Shown piece by piece: positions 1 to 8,497 of a DNA stretch of 64,000 bases; the first letter of the stretch is position 1, and each line of letters opens with the position of its first letter. Under the pieces are notes generated by a model. That model made no database searches, was not told the DNA's origin, and saw nothing but the letters and a program-made list of their open reading frames with translations. Origin of the DNA: Saccharibacillus deserti (GTDB taxonomy: Bacteria; Bacillota; Bacilli; Paenibacillales; Paenibacillaceae). The DNA lies in NCBI RefSeq assembly GCF_013618475.1, contig NZ_JABJVN010000001.1, positions 620,001 through 684,000 of the forward strand, written 5' to 3'. Position numbers and translations under genes: made by a program.

Positions 1-969
1 ATGGCGGAGATCAACGGACAGCTGCAGCAGGAAATTCTGATCGCCATGATCGGGGATGTCAATGCCGGGAAATCTTCGACCATCAACCGGATTGTAGGCG
101 AAGAAGTAGCGGGTGTCGGCGCGGAGCCGGGCGAGACGACCGCTATTCATCCGCATGCTTACAAAGACAAAATCTTTTTTATCGATACGCCGGGATTGAA
201 TGATGTGAATACGGAAAATTCGGCGACGACGCTTGATTATTTCCGGAAAACCGATGTGGTACTATTCTTCTTGAACGCAGCGGGAACCGTCTTTTCGGAG
301 AGTGAGCAGCGTTCATTCCGAATCGTGGAAAAAGCCAATCCGAATATCCTGATCGTGCTGAACAAGATCGATGCGGCGGACGAGGTCGATCGGCTGGTGG
401 CCAGAGTGCGGAAGGAAACGGGCGAAAAGTATGAAGTGATTCCTATTTCTTCGCGTACGGGCGAGAATATCGACGGTCTGCGCGATGCCATTCTTGACTT
501 GTTAAAAAAAAACAACAAGGATATTCTGTTCGCACGTACGATCAAAGCCAAATCTTCGACCGCCAATAAATGGATTATCGGAGCGGCCACGTCCGCGGGA
601 GCGATCGGAGCGGTACCGATGCCCGGCGCGGACATTGTACCGTTGACCGCGCTGCAGATCGGACTGCTGACAAGGCTTGCCGTGCTGTACGAACGTCCGA
701 TCAGCCGGGAAGCGGCCAAAGAGATCGTCATAACCGCAATCGTGGGCAATCTGGGCCGGACCCTGTTTTCGCAGATCATGAAAATCTTTCCCGGAGCGGG
801 AAGCGTTGCGGGTGCCGGTGTTGCGGGAACGGTAACGCTTGCGCTCGGTTACTCGGTCAAATACGCCTATGAACGGGGAATCGATGTGACTCCCGAATCC
901 GTATCCAAATTGTACAAGACTTTCCGCGAGCGAAAAAACAAAGGCAAGAAACTGCCCGGCGAAGAATAA
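1..969 (+). CDS. Dynamin/Era-like GTPase with C-terminal hydrophobic (DUF697-like) domain
   Basis: The N-terminal half is a complete small GTPase domain: a P-loop GDVNAGKS at residues 18-25, a switch-II DTPG at 62-65 and a base-recognition NKID at 121-124. The C-terminal half (about residues 185-300) is rich in Gly, Ala and hydrophobic residues (GAATSAGAIGAVPMPGAD) and resembles the DUF697 domain that ties such GTPases to membranes. The reading frame opens on the first base of the window, so the ATG at position 1 may be internal and the true start may lie upstream; no ribosome site can be checked. The exact cellular role is unknown. It is followed directly by a hairpin terminator. Confidence 0.8.
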   Translation: MAEINGQLQQEILIAMIGDVNAGKSSTINRIVGEEVAGVGAEPGETTAIHPHAYKDKIFFIDTPGLNDVNTENSATTLDYFRKTDVVLFFLNAAGTVFSESEQRSFRIVEKANPNILIVLNKIDAADEVDRLVARVRKETGEKYEVIPISSRTGENIDGLRDAILDLLKKNNKDILFARTIKAKSSTANKWIIGAATSAGAIGAVPMPGADIVPLTALQIGLLTRLAVLYERPISREAAKEIVITAIVGNLGRTLFSQIMKIFPGAGSVAGAGVAGTVTLALGYSVKYAYERGIDVTPESVSKLYKTFRERKNKGKKLPGEE

Positions 970-996
970 AAAAATCGACCCGGTATTTGGACCGGA

Positions 997-1021
997 GGCT
1001 CCGCGAATGCGGAGTCTTTTT
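997..1021 (+). terminator. Rho-independent terminator of the GTPase gene
   Basis: An 8-bp stem (997-1004 with 1009-1016, one G-T pair) with a GAAT loop is followed by five T residues. Confidence 0.85.
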
Positions 1022-1131
1022 GCTTTGTTTTGCGTTAATCCGCCTGTTCGGCATAACGGTTCAGGTTCTGATATAATGAAAAATGCGAAAAAGGGTACTC
1101 TTGAAGCGGTACCGAAAAGGGAGGGGATCGA

Positions 1132-1761
1132 ATGTTTACCGAACGGCTGGAACTCAAGTTTTTTGCAGTGGAAGAAGCGGAAGAGCTTCTGGCGCTTCGA
1201 TTGGCGAACCGGGAGTTTCTGGAACCGTTGGAACCGATTCGTTCCGACGGTTATTTGACGCTTGCCGGACAGAGAACGGAGATCATGCAGAGCGATCAAG
1301 GGCGAATCCGGGACCAAGGCTATATTTACGGTGTGCGGCTGCGGGAAAACGGACATCTGATCGGACGCGCGGCGCTGACAGGCCTTGCACGCGGCCCTTT
1401 CCAGAATGCGAACCTGGGTTATTTTCTGGATGAATCGCATAACGGACAAGGGTATATGACGGAAGCGGTAACCGCCGTACTGGAATTGGCTTTTGGCAAA
1501 CACGGCCTGCACCGCGTTCAGGCGGGAGTCATGCCGCGGAACAGGTCTTCGCAGAGAGTATTGGAAAAAGCCGGTTTCCGGCGAGAAGGGTTGGCGGAAC
1601 GTTATTTGAAAATCAACGGCGTATGGGAAGACCACGTGCTGTTTGGCATCACAGTCGAGGATCGGGAACAGCTCCAGGGCCGCTCGCAGGGCGCCGCGGC
1701 AGAAATTTTGGACGAACAGGCGCAAAAGCTGTCAGCGGCTGAAAAGGTGCGAACGTTTTAA
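1132..1761 (+). CDS. GNAT N-acetyltransferase, RimJ/RimL type
   Basis: The 209-residue protein has the layout of the RimJ/RimL branch of GNAT enzymes: an N-terminal substrate segment (MFTERLELKFF), a beta-bulge region ending in NLGYFLDESHNGQGYMTEAV with the acetyl-CoA pyrophosphate loop (NGQGYMTEA), and the late motif NRSSQRVLEKAGFRREG typical of enzymes that acetylate ribosomal protein N-termini. An extra tail of about 30 residues rich in Gln, Ala and Glu follows the domain. The start is set by a strong GGGAGGGG ribosome site 7 nt upstream. The gene appears monocistronic, with terminators on both sides. The substrate cannot be named from sequence. Confidence 0.85.
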   Translation: MFTERLELKFFAVEEAEELLALRLANREFLEPLEPIRSDGYLTLAGQRTEIMQSDQGRIRDQGYIYGVRLRENGHLIGRAALTGLARGPFQNANLGYFLDESHNGQGYMTEAVTAVLELAFGKHGLHRVQAGVMPRNRSSQRVLEKAGFRREGLAERYLKINGVWEDHVLFGITVEDREQLQGRSQGAAAEILDEQAQKLSAAEKVRTF

Positions 1762-1814
1762 ACGGAGCGTGGGGCGCGGGCAGGCGTATCGGCCGAACCG
1801 GAAGGTAGACGAAA

Positions 1815-1848
1815 AAGGCGGACCGCCGGATGCGGACCGCCTTTTTTT
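1815..1848 (+). terminator. Rho-independent terminator after the acetyltransferase
   Basis: A 12-bp stem with one internal A-A mismatch (1815-1826 with 1832-1843) runs into a T-tract. The A-tract on the left lets it act on the minus strand too, but no intact minus-strand gene lies upstream to need it. Confidence 0.8.
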
Positions 1849-1882
1849 GCGACTTCATGCCAGAATCGGTGCGGAGAGCGGC

Positions 1883-2700
1883 TTACAGCGCCCCGAGGAC
1901 TTTGCCTTTCAAGAAAGCGACGCCCTGCCAGGTAAGCCCGCCTCTCATGTAGACCCAGACTTCGGCCGGTTCGCCCCATGACAGCAGCACATGTTCCCTA
2001 TTCATGCAGCTGGAGACGATATGGCCGCGGATGTTGTTCCAAACTTTGCTGCTTCCGGCGGCGTTTTTGAACACGGTCGTGTACAAAACGGCCGGAAGGA
2101 CTCTCTGTCGCTTTGATACCGGCGACGGTCAGTTTGCTGAAGCGGACGCCGGCTCCGCTGCAGCCGTTGATCCAGTACGATTTGCCGAGCTGCCGGGCAA
2201 GACTGCCGAGCTGCTGCTTTTTCTTAAGCCGAGCGGTTTCTTTGGATTCGATCTGCAGCGTAGCAGGACCGAACGCGATGACGGCCTGCCGGAGCTTGGC
2301 ATCCCAGTTGACGACAGCGCCCGGAACGACCGTCGGCGGGAAAGACCGCCTGGCCGTCGAGCGTCTGGACTTTGCCTTTCAGCGCCACGTCGAGGCCGTT
2401 GACGGAAGCAGTGGCACTGCCTTTTTGCAGTTGAATCTTCGTATCCCCGTACTGGATGTTCCAACTGCTGCCGGCGTTCGTTACGGTTGCGCCGAGCGCG
2501 GCGAAAACGGAGCGAATCGGCAGATAGGAGCCGCCTCCAATCCGGCCGGCCCCGGTCAAGGGCGTTTTCGATTGGATCATCAACGTCGCTTGGGCAGAGA
2601 TGCCGTCCGAGGTGAACGTGACGGCCGCGGCGCCGAGTCCGTTGGCCTTGAGACTGCCGTCCTTTTGCACGGAGTAACGCTTCGTCACAACCCTGCTCCC
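1883..2700 (-). pseudogene. Decayed copper-amine-oxidase-type stalk-domain protein
   Basis: Read on the minus strand, this stretch encodes a recognisable stalk domain (GGGSYLPIRSVFAALGATV, then SSWNIQYGDTKIQL) but in pieces. The first frame is good until about 2340 (LDGQAVFP). A shift of one frame restores PPTVVPGAVVNWDAKLRQAV down to about 2105. A second shift is needed for the last piece (YTTVFKNAAGSSK ... REHVLLSWGEPAEVW), which stops at 1883. The 5' end has no signal peptide or ribosome site, so it is probably truncated as well. The tail motif VLLSWGEP matches VLMSWGSP in the intact gene at 26386-27507, so the two are probably paralogs. Sequencing error at two independent sites is possible but less likely. 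Confidence 0.7.
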
Positions 2701-2795
2701 GGCGTTCCGCTCTAAGCATTCGACCCGGCATTCCCGAAATTCTTTTTTACCCTCAAAAAGGATGTAGACATCCTTTATGGAAAAAGCCGGATGAG

Positions 2796-2825
2796 TTGAA
2801 ACGCCGACGTCAAAACCGTTACAAT
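2796..2825 (+). promoter_or_regulatory. Candidate sigma-A promoter for the gene at 2978
   Basis: TTGAAA (2796-2801), an 18-bp spacer and TACAAT (2820-2825) lie on the plus strand. A transcript from here would carry a leader of about 145 nt in which I see no obvious structure. Confidence 0.55.
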
Positions 2826-2977
2826 GAAAAGAATGCGACGGGAGTCCAAGAAGACAAAATCGGGCCGTAACCACGGCAGATTCGGACGGCGATTATCGCG
2901 TTCCAGGTCAAACGGTATCTCCGCGAACGCGGTCAGGACGGTGCGGCTTACGTTTTGGTAAGGAAGGAGGAATCTCG

Positions 2978-3898
2978 ATGATGCATAAGGATGAACGCTC
3001 CAAGCCCGATACGGCGGCGGCGGGGATCGAAGAAACCGTTAATTCCGATTGGCGGCCTTCGTCGCTCACGGAAGCGCCCGAACATGCCGGTTCCGTCCGC
3101 GACGAGACTCTTGGCTATATGCACGAATTGATCGAAATCGCACGCGACTACGCGGAAACGGAAGAAGATTTCTATGAGGGTGCGCTGCTTCAGCGAATCG
3201 CAAATTCTTTGTCGGCCGCCGTTCTGCTGCGCGAAGGGGGATTGGTCGTCGAAGCGCCGGTACAAATCCGGGTCGCTTTCGAACATTCGGCGCGCCTGTT
3301 TCAGTACCGGACGGCTCCCGAAACGATCGATCCCGACGCGGCACAAGAAGTGATGGGCAGCAACTTGGGCGTCATGAAATACGCTTATGAACAAATTTCG
3401 TTCGAGCTGACGGATGTGTACGGATTTCTGAATATCTTTACCCATCCGGACCGGGCTTCGCTGGAATGGACAAGTCGCGTCAGCGCGGACTCGGTCGATC
3501 TGGCGGATATGCTGGCCCTTTACGGAGTCGGCGGTATTTTTCTTATTTTTTCCCATACGTATCCCCGAGACGAGCGGCTGGACGAAGATCGGATGCAGCA
3601 GCAGGCGGAGCGGATCGCTTCACGGATTCTCCGGGTCCTGTCGGATTTTGATACGTTAAAAAAGACCGGGGATCCGCATCGGCTGCTTGAAACCTTCCTG
3701 CGCGAGAACGGCCGTGTGTTCGGCAAAGACAAATATAATGAACATTTGAAGAAATTTATGCGCTTTGCGTCGGAACATCCGGAAAATACGATGGAACTGT
3801 ACTTGAAAAGGGAAATGGAATTGGAACAAAGACGCCAGCTTCGGGCCGCGGCCAAGCAAAAAGAGAAAAAAAACCGCCCAAAAAGAAAAAAGAAATAA
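2978..3898 (+). CDS. Uncharacterised 306-residue protein
   Basis: I do not recognise this family. The protein is soluble-looking, with no signal peptide. The first 45 residues are polar and low in order, residues 46-270 look helical and carry several charged heptad-like stretches (DYAETEEDFYEGALLQRIA; DRMQQQAERIASRIL), and the end is a very basic Lys/Arg run of about 20 residues (KQKEKKNRPKRKKK) that could bind nucleic acid or phospholipid head groups. An AAGGAAGGAGG ribosome site 7-8 nt upstream fixes the start, and a promoter-like pair lies at 2796-2825. Base composition matches the neighbours. No function is proposed. Confidence 0.75.
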   Translation: MMHKDERSKPDTAAAGIEETVNSDWRPSSLTEAPEHAGSVRDETLGYMHELIEIARDYAETEEDFYEGALLQRIANSLSAAVLLREGGLVVEAPVQIRVAFEHSARLFQYRTAPETIDPDAAQEVMGSNLGVMKYAYEQISFELTDVYGFLNIFTHPDRASLEWTSRVSADSVDLADMLALYGVGGIFLIFSHTYPRDERLDEDRMQQQAERIASRILRVLSDFDTLKKTGDPHRLLETFLRENGRVFGKDKYNEHLKKFMRFASEHPENTMELYLKREMELEQRRQLRAAAKQKEKKNRPKRKKK

Positions 3899-4075
3899 AA
3901 GGATATTATGGAACGCCTACTCAAAACCGATACTTATCAAGGCGGCTCTTCCAAACTTCAGAAATGTATCCGGAACCGCTTCTCCGAAAGCTTAAAAACG
4001 GTTTCAGCTTTTGGTTAAAGGTTTAATAATAAAATGGATACGTTATATTAGACTGAAGTAAGGTGAGGAAGAATC

Positions 4076-4216
4076 ATGCAAAATAATCAAAGGCTTCCGC
4101 AATTTTCCGATGTGCTGGAAGAAGTCAATTTCATCCTGTACGGTTCGAAGTCCGGCAAGCCCGAAGAAGAAAACGGGGCCGAACGCGAAGAACAAGCGGA
4201 AATCTCCATGACGTAA
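4076..4216 (+). CDS. Small 46-residue acidic protein
   Basis: A short frame of 46 codons starts with ATG after a good ribosome site (AAGGTGAGG, 7 nt upstream) and ends in TAA just before a hairpin. The product begins MQNNQRLPQFSDVLEEVNFI and continues into a Glu-rich, disordered tail (KPEEENGAEREEQAEISMT). The AT-rich stretch upstream (about 4015-4060) could hold its promoter. The frame and ribosome site make it a credible gene; the function is unknown. Confidence 0.6.
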   Translation: MQNNQRLPQFSDVLEEVNFILYGSKSGKPEEENGAEREEQAEISMT

Positions 4217-4260
4217 CGATAATTGTCCTTGATCCGAATTCCATAGATTTCCGTTTGAAC

Positions 4261-4294
4261 ACAAAGCCGCCTCCGATTTTCGGGGCGGCTTTGT
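4261..4294. terminator. Hairpin between convergent genes
   Basis: An 11-bp perfect stem (4261-4271 with 4284-4294) separates the plus-strand small gene from the minus-strand AlkC gene that ends at 4315. The T-run is short on both strands, so it is probably a modest bidirectional terminator. Confidence 0.6.
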
Positions 4295-4314
4295 CCGTTA
4301 GTCTAACCTTTTGT

Positions 4315-5457
4315 TTATCCTTTTGCGTATGAATCGGAAACCGGAGACGGGGCATGCAGAGTCAGCGAAGTCTGTGCATATTCGGCTCCGTTCACGGTCA
4401 GCGAGATCCGGTGCACACCGGGATAATGGCGGCGGGTTGTAAGATCGGCGAAACGGTGTCTGCGAACGATAGAGAACCGTTCTCCTCCGGCGATCGTTTT
4501 GTCGCTCAGCCGGAATAGTTTGCGCGAAGTCCGTCCCGAAGCTTTGACGAAGTCGATCGCATATTCAAGCCGGATCCGGTATGGTCCTCCGAGGCGCATC
4601 TGCCCTTCGATACGGAGTTCGACGCTGCCGCCTATCGCGATCGAATCCGGTGAGACGGAGATCGAGGCAGCTTCGATCAGCGGGACCGCTTCTTCGCTGC
4701 CTGCGGCGGTATAACCGAACAGCGAGAGAACAGCCGGATCGGCTGCACGCAGCAGACCCCGACAGCCATGCCGGACGATCCAGTCGGTCCGCGGATCGCT
4801 GCCGTACCAGCGCAGAGCCGTTTCTTTGATCCGATCCGGATGATCTTTGGCTATATCGTTAAGGTTGTTGGCCACGCTCTTGCGGACGTAGAGCGCCGGA
4901 TCGGCTTTGAGCGTCTCCAGCAGTTCAAGGACCGGCGCCGGATTGCGTTTGAATACCGGAAGGGCCTGTCCCCAGGGCAGACGCGGCCGGCAGCCTTCGC
5001 TGGCCAGACGGCGGACATGTTCGCTGCTGCTGCCCGCCCACAAACGCATGCGCCGAAGCGTCCGCTCCGGTTCCCGCAGCAGGAAGAACCGGATAGCAAA
5101 TTCGGACGACGATTTGGAAGTGAACCGCTCCAGGGCATCCAATGCAAGTTCGAAGTCGGCCTCCGAAGTGCCATGTACTTCGACGAAGTCGGGGAAAAAG
5201 AGATAGGGGAAGCCTGTGCACGCCTCGTCGATCCGATAAAGAATACCTAGGGCTTCCGCAAAAGGCAGCGGCAGAAAGCGCCCGAGTACAGACGAGATCC
5301 GCCGGATACGCGCTTTCAGTTCAAGAGTCTCCCAGCCTTCGCCCAGAACCTCGTCGACAAATTGCCGGCTCTCAAAAGGCGGATAGACGGATTGAAGCCT
5401 GGCTGCGAAAGTCTGCAGAAAAGTTTCGGTGTACATCAATTTCAAAGGTTCAGCCAT
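4315..5457 (-). CDS. alkC: AlkC-type alkylpurine DNA glycosylase with C-terminal Ig-like domain
   Basis: The N-terminal 255 residues form the HEAT-like repeat array of the AlkC/AlkD DNA glycosylases (for example RRLASEGCRPRLPWGQAL, YVRKSVANNLNDIAKDHPDR, TDWIVRHGCRGLLR). These enzymes excise N3-methyladenine-type lesions without flipping the base. The motif NPAPVLELLETLKADP with VRKSVANNLNDI is characteristic of AlkC. Residues about 270-370 form a beta-rich segment (ASISVSPDSIAIGGSVELR ... GVHRISLTVNG) that fits the immunoglobulin-like domain reported for some AlkC enzymes. The start follows AGGAGGAAATCCG. The gene stands alone, between two hairpins. The lesion preference is inferred from the family. 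Confidence 0.8.
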   Translation of the reverse strand: MAEPLKLMYTETFLQTFAARLQSVYPPFESRQFVDEVLGEGWETLELKARIRRISSVLGRFLPLPFAEALGILYRIDEACTGFPYLFFPDFVEVHGTSEADFELALDALERFTSKSSSEFAIRFFLLREPERTLRRMRLWAGSSSEHVRRLASEGCRPRLPWGQALPVFKRNPAPVLELLETLKADPALYVRKSVANNLNDIAKDHPDRIKETALRWYGSDPRTDWIVRHGCRGLLRAADPAVLSLFGYTAAGSEEAVPLIEAASISVSPDSIAIGGSVELRIEGQMRLGGPYRIRLEYAIDFVKASGRTSRKLFRLSDKTIAGGERFSIVRRHRFADLTTRRHYPGVHRISLTVNGAEYAQTSLTLHAPSPVSDSYAKG

Positions 5458-5522
5458 CGGATTTCCTCCTTGAGCCGCTTAAGCGCTGCAGCTCCTGATA
5501 CGAATGATTGCTTTTCCAGCCT

Positions 5523-5564
5523 AACACGCCCAACCGGACAGCTGAATGTCCGGTTGGGCGTGTT
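5523..5564 (-). terminator. Strong hairpin ending the STM4015-cysC operon
   Basis: A perfect 18-bp inverted repeat (5523-5540 with 5547-5564) with a 6-nt centre lies 45 bp past the end of cysC. It has no long T-run but is the only strong hairpin between cysC and alkC, so it probably ends this operon and insulates the next gene. Confidence 0.65.
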
Positions 5565-5609
5565 TGTTGCGGAGATATTCGTTTTCAAATCGGGCACCGC
5601 AGACCTCTT

Positions 5610-6209
5610 TTATTGGGCGGACGGGGCGAATACATGGATCAGCCGGTTCACGTTTGCCTCGAGCGAAGCCGTATCGGTACGAATCGTGAGCCGGGGAGAG
5701 AGCGGAGGTTCATAAAGGTCGGACACGCCTGTAAAAGCGGCGATTTCGCCCCGCCTTGCCCTTGCGTACAACCCTTTGACATCGCGCCGTTCGCATTCTT
5801 CGAGAGGACACTCCACATAAATCTCGGCAAATCCCGGAAGCATGCTGCGCGCATAATCGCGCATCCGTGCATAAGGACTGATCATGGAGACCAACGCCGT
5901 TACGCCGTGCTTGTTCAGCAGTCCCGCCACATAAACGGCCCGGCGTACATTTTCCATCCGTTCTTCGCGGCTGAAGCCCAGGCCTCCGCCGATCTGTCTG
6001 CGCAGCTCGTCGCCGTCCAGCACTTCGACAGGCATTCGCCGCTCCATCATAGCTTCCGCGAGCGCGAGCGCTGTAGTCGTTTTGCCGGAACAGGGAAGGC
6101 CTGTCAGCCAAAGCGTACGTGCCGGTGGCTGCGGATTCGAAGAAAACTGCGATTCCGGAAAAAGCTGCGGCTTCAAGAATGCGGGTTGAACCGGATCGGG
6201 ATGGTTCAT
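5610..6209 (-). CDS. cysC: Adenylylsulfate (APS) kinase, last gene of the STM4011-4015 operon
   Basis: APS kinase phosphorylates adenylylsulfate to PAPS, the universal sulfate donor. The 199-residue protein has the Walker A loop GLPCSGKTT, the DGDELRRQI adenosine-binding motif, SMISPYARMRDYAR, and the GLYARARRGEIAAFTG lid segment typical of CysC. The Walker loop reads LPCSGK where the family usually has LSGSGK. The start ATG overlaps the stop of the radical SAM gene (ATGA, 6206-6209) behind AGGAGGTGTCCG, so translation is probably coupled. No ATP sulfurylase or other assimilation gene is near, so it probably serves the operon product rather than general sulfur assimilation. That last point is inference. 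Confidence 0.88.
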   Translation of the reverse strand: MNHPDPVQPAFLKPQLFPESQFSSNPQPPARTLWLTGLPCSGKTTTALALAEAMMERRMPVEVLDGDELRRQIGGGLGFSREERMENVRRAVYVAGLLNKHGVTALVSMISPYARMRDYARSMLPGFAEIYVECPLEECERRDVKGLYARARRGEIAAFTGVSDLYEPPLSPRLTIRTDTASLEANVNRLIHVFAPSAQ

Positions 6210-7096
6210 CGGACACCTCCTGCATGGGCGGAAGGACGCTGATCCGGCAGTCTCCGCCGTTCCAGCAGACCTTCGCCGTAATAACGGCCGAGATCGAGCT
6301 CCGGCATATGCGCATACCCGATATAACAGCCGCAGGTCTTCATGCCGCAGGGGCGCACTTGGGCCAGTTCTTCGAGCTCGCTGCGGTACAAATGCCCGAT
6401 CACGCGCCGGTCGCTGTAACAGCGTTTGATGATCCCGGGTCCCTGTACGAAAAATACCGATTCCCCGGTCCGACAAGCGCTGCCGAGGCTGGCATAATCC
6501 GGAAGGTTAAGCTCGAACAAAGGGTCTACAGCGCGCATACGCTCTATTTCGCCGTCGGTATAATAATTTTTGCGGTCTTTGAAAGCATTGATCCACAGAT
6601 ACACTTCTTCGGGGAGTCCGCGCCGCAGCGATTCGATCGATTCGAAAGCGCTGCGTACCCCGACGCTTCCGACGCTGAACGGAATTCCGCGTCGATAGAG
6701 ATCCAGGCAGCGCCCAAGAAACCGTTCTTCGCTCGTTTCTCCGGGATGGTAAGTCGCCCAGAAAGCGGACGTGTCGGGATTCAGCCGTTCCGTCCAATCC
6801 AGCTTCGCCGACAAATTCGTTTGAATCGCGACTTTGTCCACATGAGCCATATGCGACAATTCGATCATCGCTTCCCGATACCAGCGGTGAACGAGTCCTT
6901 CGCCGTACGGATTGAAAAATATGGACAGACGGTGTCCGAGGGCTTCCTGGTCGGCGGCCCATTCGACAAAACGCCGAACCTGAATCCGGTCTTTCGCGAG
7001 TGTCTCCGAACTGTCGACCGTCTTGCTGAAGGGGCAGTAAGGGCACGAATAATTGCAGGACGACAAAGAACCGCGGAAATACAAGGTCGCTCTCAT
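6206..7096 (-). CDS. STM4011-family radical SAM protein
   Basis: The first 25 residues hold the radical SAM cluster motif CNYSCPYC (Cys14, Cys18, Cys21), which binds a [4Fe-4S] cluster and S-adenosylmethionine. The 296-residue body fits the STM4011 family, named after a Salmonella locus and of unknown reaction. Further cysteines cluster near the C-terminus (RCYSDRRV, CGMKTCGCYIG) and could bind an auxiliary Fe-S cluster. The ATG overlaps the stop of the STM4012 gene by four bases (7093-7096), and the stop overlaps cysC, so the three are translationally coupled. Substrate unknown. Confidence 0.85.
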   Translation of the reverse strand: MRATLYFRGSLSSCNYSCPYCPFSKTVDSSETLAKDRIQVRRFVEWAADQEALGHRLSIFFNPYGEGLVHRWYREAMIELSHMAHVDKVAIQTNLSAKLDWTERLNPDTSAFWATYHPGETSEERFLGRCLDLYRRGIPFSVGSVGVRSAFESIESLRRGLPEEVYLWINAFKDRKNYYTDGEIERMRAVDPLFELNLPDYASLGSACRTGESVFFVQGPGIIKRCYSDRRVIGHLYRSELEELAQVRPCGMKTCGCYIGYAHMPELDLGRYYGEGLLERRRLPDQRPSAHAGGVR

Positions 7097-8457
7097 GGCA
7101 GCACGAATTCTTGCATCCGCCCGCGTACCGGTTCCGAAATCAACCAGTCGCCGATCGAATCGGAGTAACCGAGTCCTTCCCGTCCCATGCGCAGTACCCC
7201 GTCTTCGACTGCGGCCAGACCCGACTGGGTCAGCAGGTTCAACTGCGGGAGTTCTTCGAAAGCTCCGGCTCCAAAACGCTCGGCATATTCGTCAAGGTGG
7301 AGTCCTTCGCTGTGCAGAATACCTTTGAGCACAAAGCGCAGACGCTGCTCGGCCCGGTCCAGCTCGAAACCGTAGTCGGCATGGTCGTACCGTTCCGCGG
7401 CCACATAATCGGCGATAATGCTTTCCGTTGCCCGGCGGCTGACGCCATAACGCGAGGCATAATGCACGTTTCGGGTATAGGAACGGGCTCCGCAGCCGAG
7501 ACCCATCATGCCTTCTTCCTGACAGCCGTAAGCGATCGGACTTTTGGACGGCGAATGCCCGACCGTACCTTTGCGGGCAAACCGGCGCATGGAGAACTGC
7601 TGATAGCCGCATTCTTCCAAACGTTCGCAGGCCGTAAGATAGAGATCCATACGGGGATCGTCCGCGCCGGCAGCCGGCATGTCGCCCGGTTTGAGAATCG
7701 TATGCTCCCGTGTATAAAGCGGATAGATGAAGATTTCGCCCGGCTCGTAATGAAGGGCTTCGTTAAGCGAATACAGCCAGGATTCCCGCGTTTGTCCCGG
7801 CAGGCCGTAGATAAGATCCAGATTGAGCAGGGGGAAATCGAACTTCTGCAGCAGATTCAGCGCCCGCCGTACTTCGTCTGGATTCTGCGGGCGATAGATC
7901 GCCGCCGCCTCCGCTTCGATAAAGCTCTGGATGCCCATGCTCACCCGGTCGACGCGGTGTGCCTGAAGTACGCCAAGCCGCTCGGAATCGATCGTTTCGG
8001 GCGATGTTTCTACGGAAATCGAAGCTTGGGCCGGATCCAGTCCCATTATATTTTCGGCGATACCGAACAAACGCTCCAGCTGATCCGGACGCAGCAGGGT
8101 CGGTGTTCCGCCGCCGATCGCAAATCGGGCAAAAGGGCGGTTTGCCAGCTCGGCCCACTGCCTTGCCTGACGCTCCAGAGCGTCGACATAACGTTTGTGC
8201 ACATCTTCCCGTTTGTCCGGCAGCGTGAACAGATTGCAGAATCCGCAGCGCGCTCCGCAGAACGGGATATGCATATACAGGAAGTAACTTTCCGCAGGCT
8301 CGTTCTTCCAGAGTTCGGACAGTCGTTTCGGCTGCTCGAACGTACGGTAAGCGGTCTTATGCGGATACGAATATAAATAGGAACGATAAGGAGCGGCGGC
8401 CAATTCCTTTTTCCAGGTCTGGACGCGCTCTTTGGGATAGAGGGCCGTTTCGGTCAT
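7093..8457 (-). CDS. STM4012-family, HemN/HemW-like radical SAM protein
   Basis: Residues 64-74 carry HIPFCGARCGFC (Cys67, Cys71, Cys74), the radical SAM motif in the form seen in coproporphyrinogen dehydrogenase-like enzymes, followed by GGGTPTLL, SVETSPETID, MGIQSF and LDLIYGLPGQT, all hallmarks of the HemN/HemW branch. Its place beside STM4011, STM4013, STM4014 and STM4015 assigns it to the STM4012 family rather than to heme synthesis. The 454-residue start is chosen at 8457 because AAAGGAGTG lies 8-10 nt upstream; in-frame starts further up have no such site. The reaction is not known. Confidence 0.85.
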   Translation of the reverse strand: MTETALYPKERVQTWKKELAAAPYRSYLYSYPHKTAYRTFEQPKRLSELWKNEPAESYFLYMHIPFCGARCGFCNLFTLPDKREDVHKRYVDALERQARQWAELANRPFARFAIGGGTPTLLRPDQLERLFGIAENIMGLDPAQASISVETSPETIDSERLGVLQAHRVDRVSMGIQSFIEAEAAAIYRPQNPDEVRRALNLLQKFDFPLLNLDLIYGLPGQTRESWLYSLNEALHYEPGEIFIYPLYTREHTILKPGDMPAAGADDPRMDLYLTACERLEECGYQQFSMRRFARKGTVGHSPSKSPIAYGCQEEGMMGLGCGARSYTRNVHYASRYGVSRRATESIIADYVAAERYDHADYGFELDRAEQRLRFVLKGILHSEGLHLDEYAERFGAGAFEELPQLNLLTQSGLAAVEDGVLRMGREGLGYSDSIGDWLISEPVRGRMQEFVLP

Positions 8458-8497
8458 GGACAATACACTCCTTTCGGGAGGGATTTGGAGAACTGCG

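Noticed and set aside
7093-8457. Coproporphyrinogen dehydrogenase (HemN/HemW) for heme synthesis
   Set aside because: Motifs fit the wider HemN branch, but the operon partners place it in the STM4012 family of unknown function.
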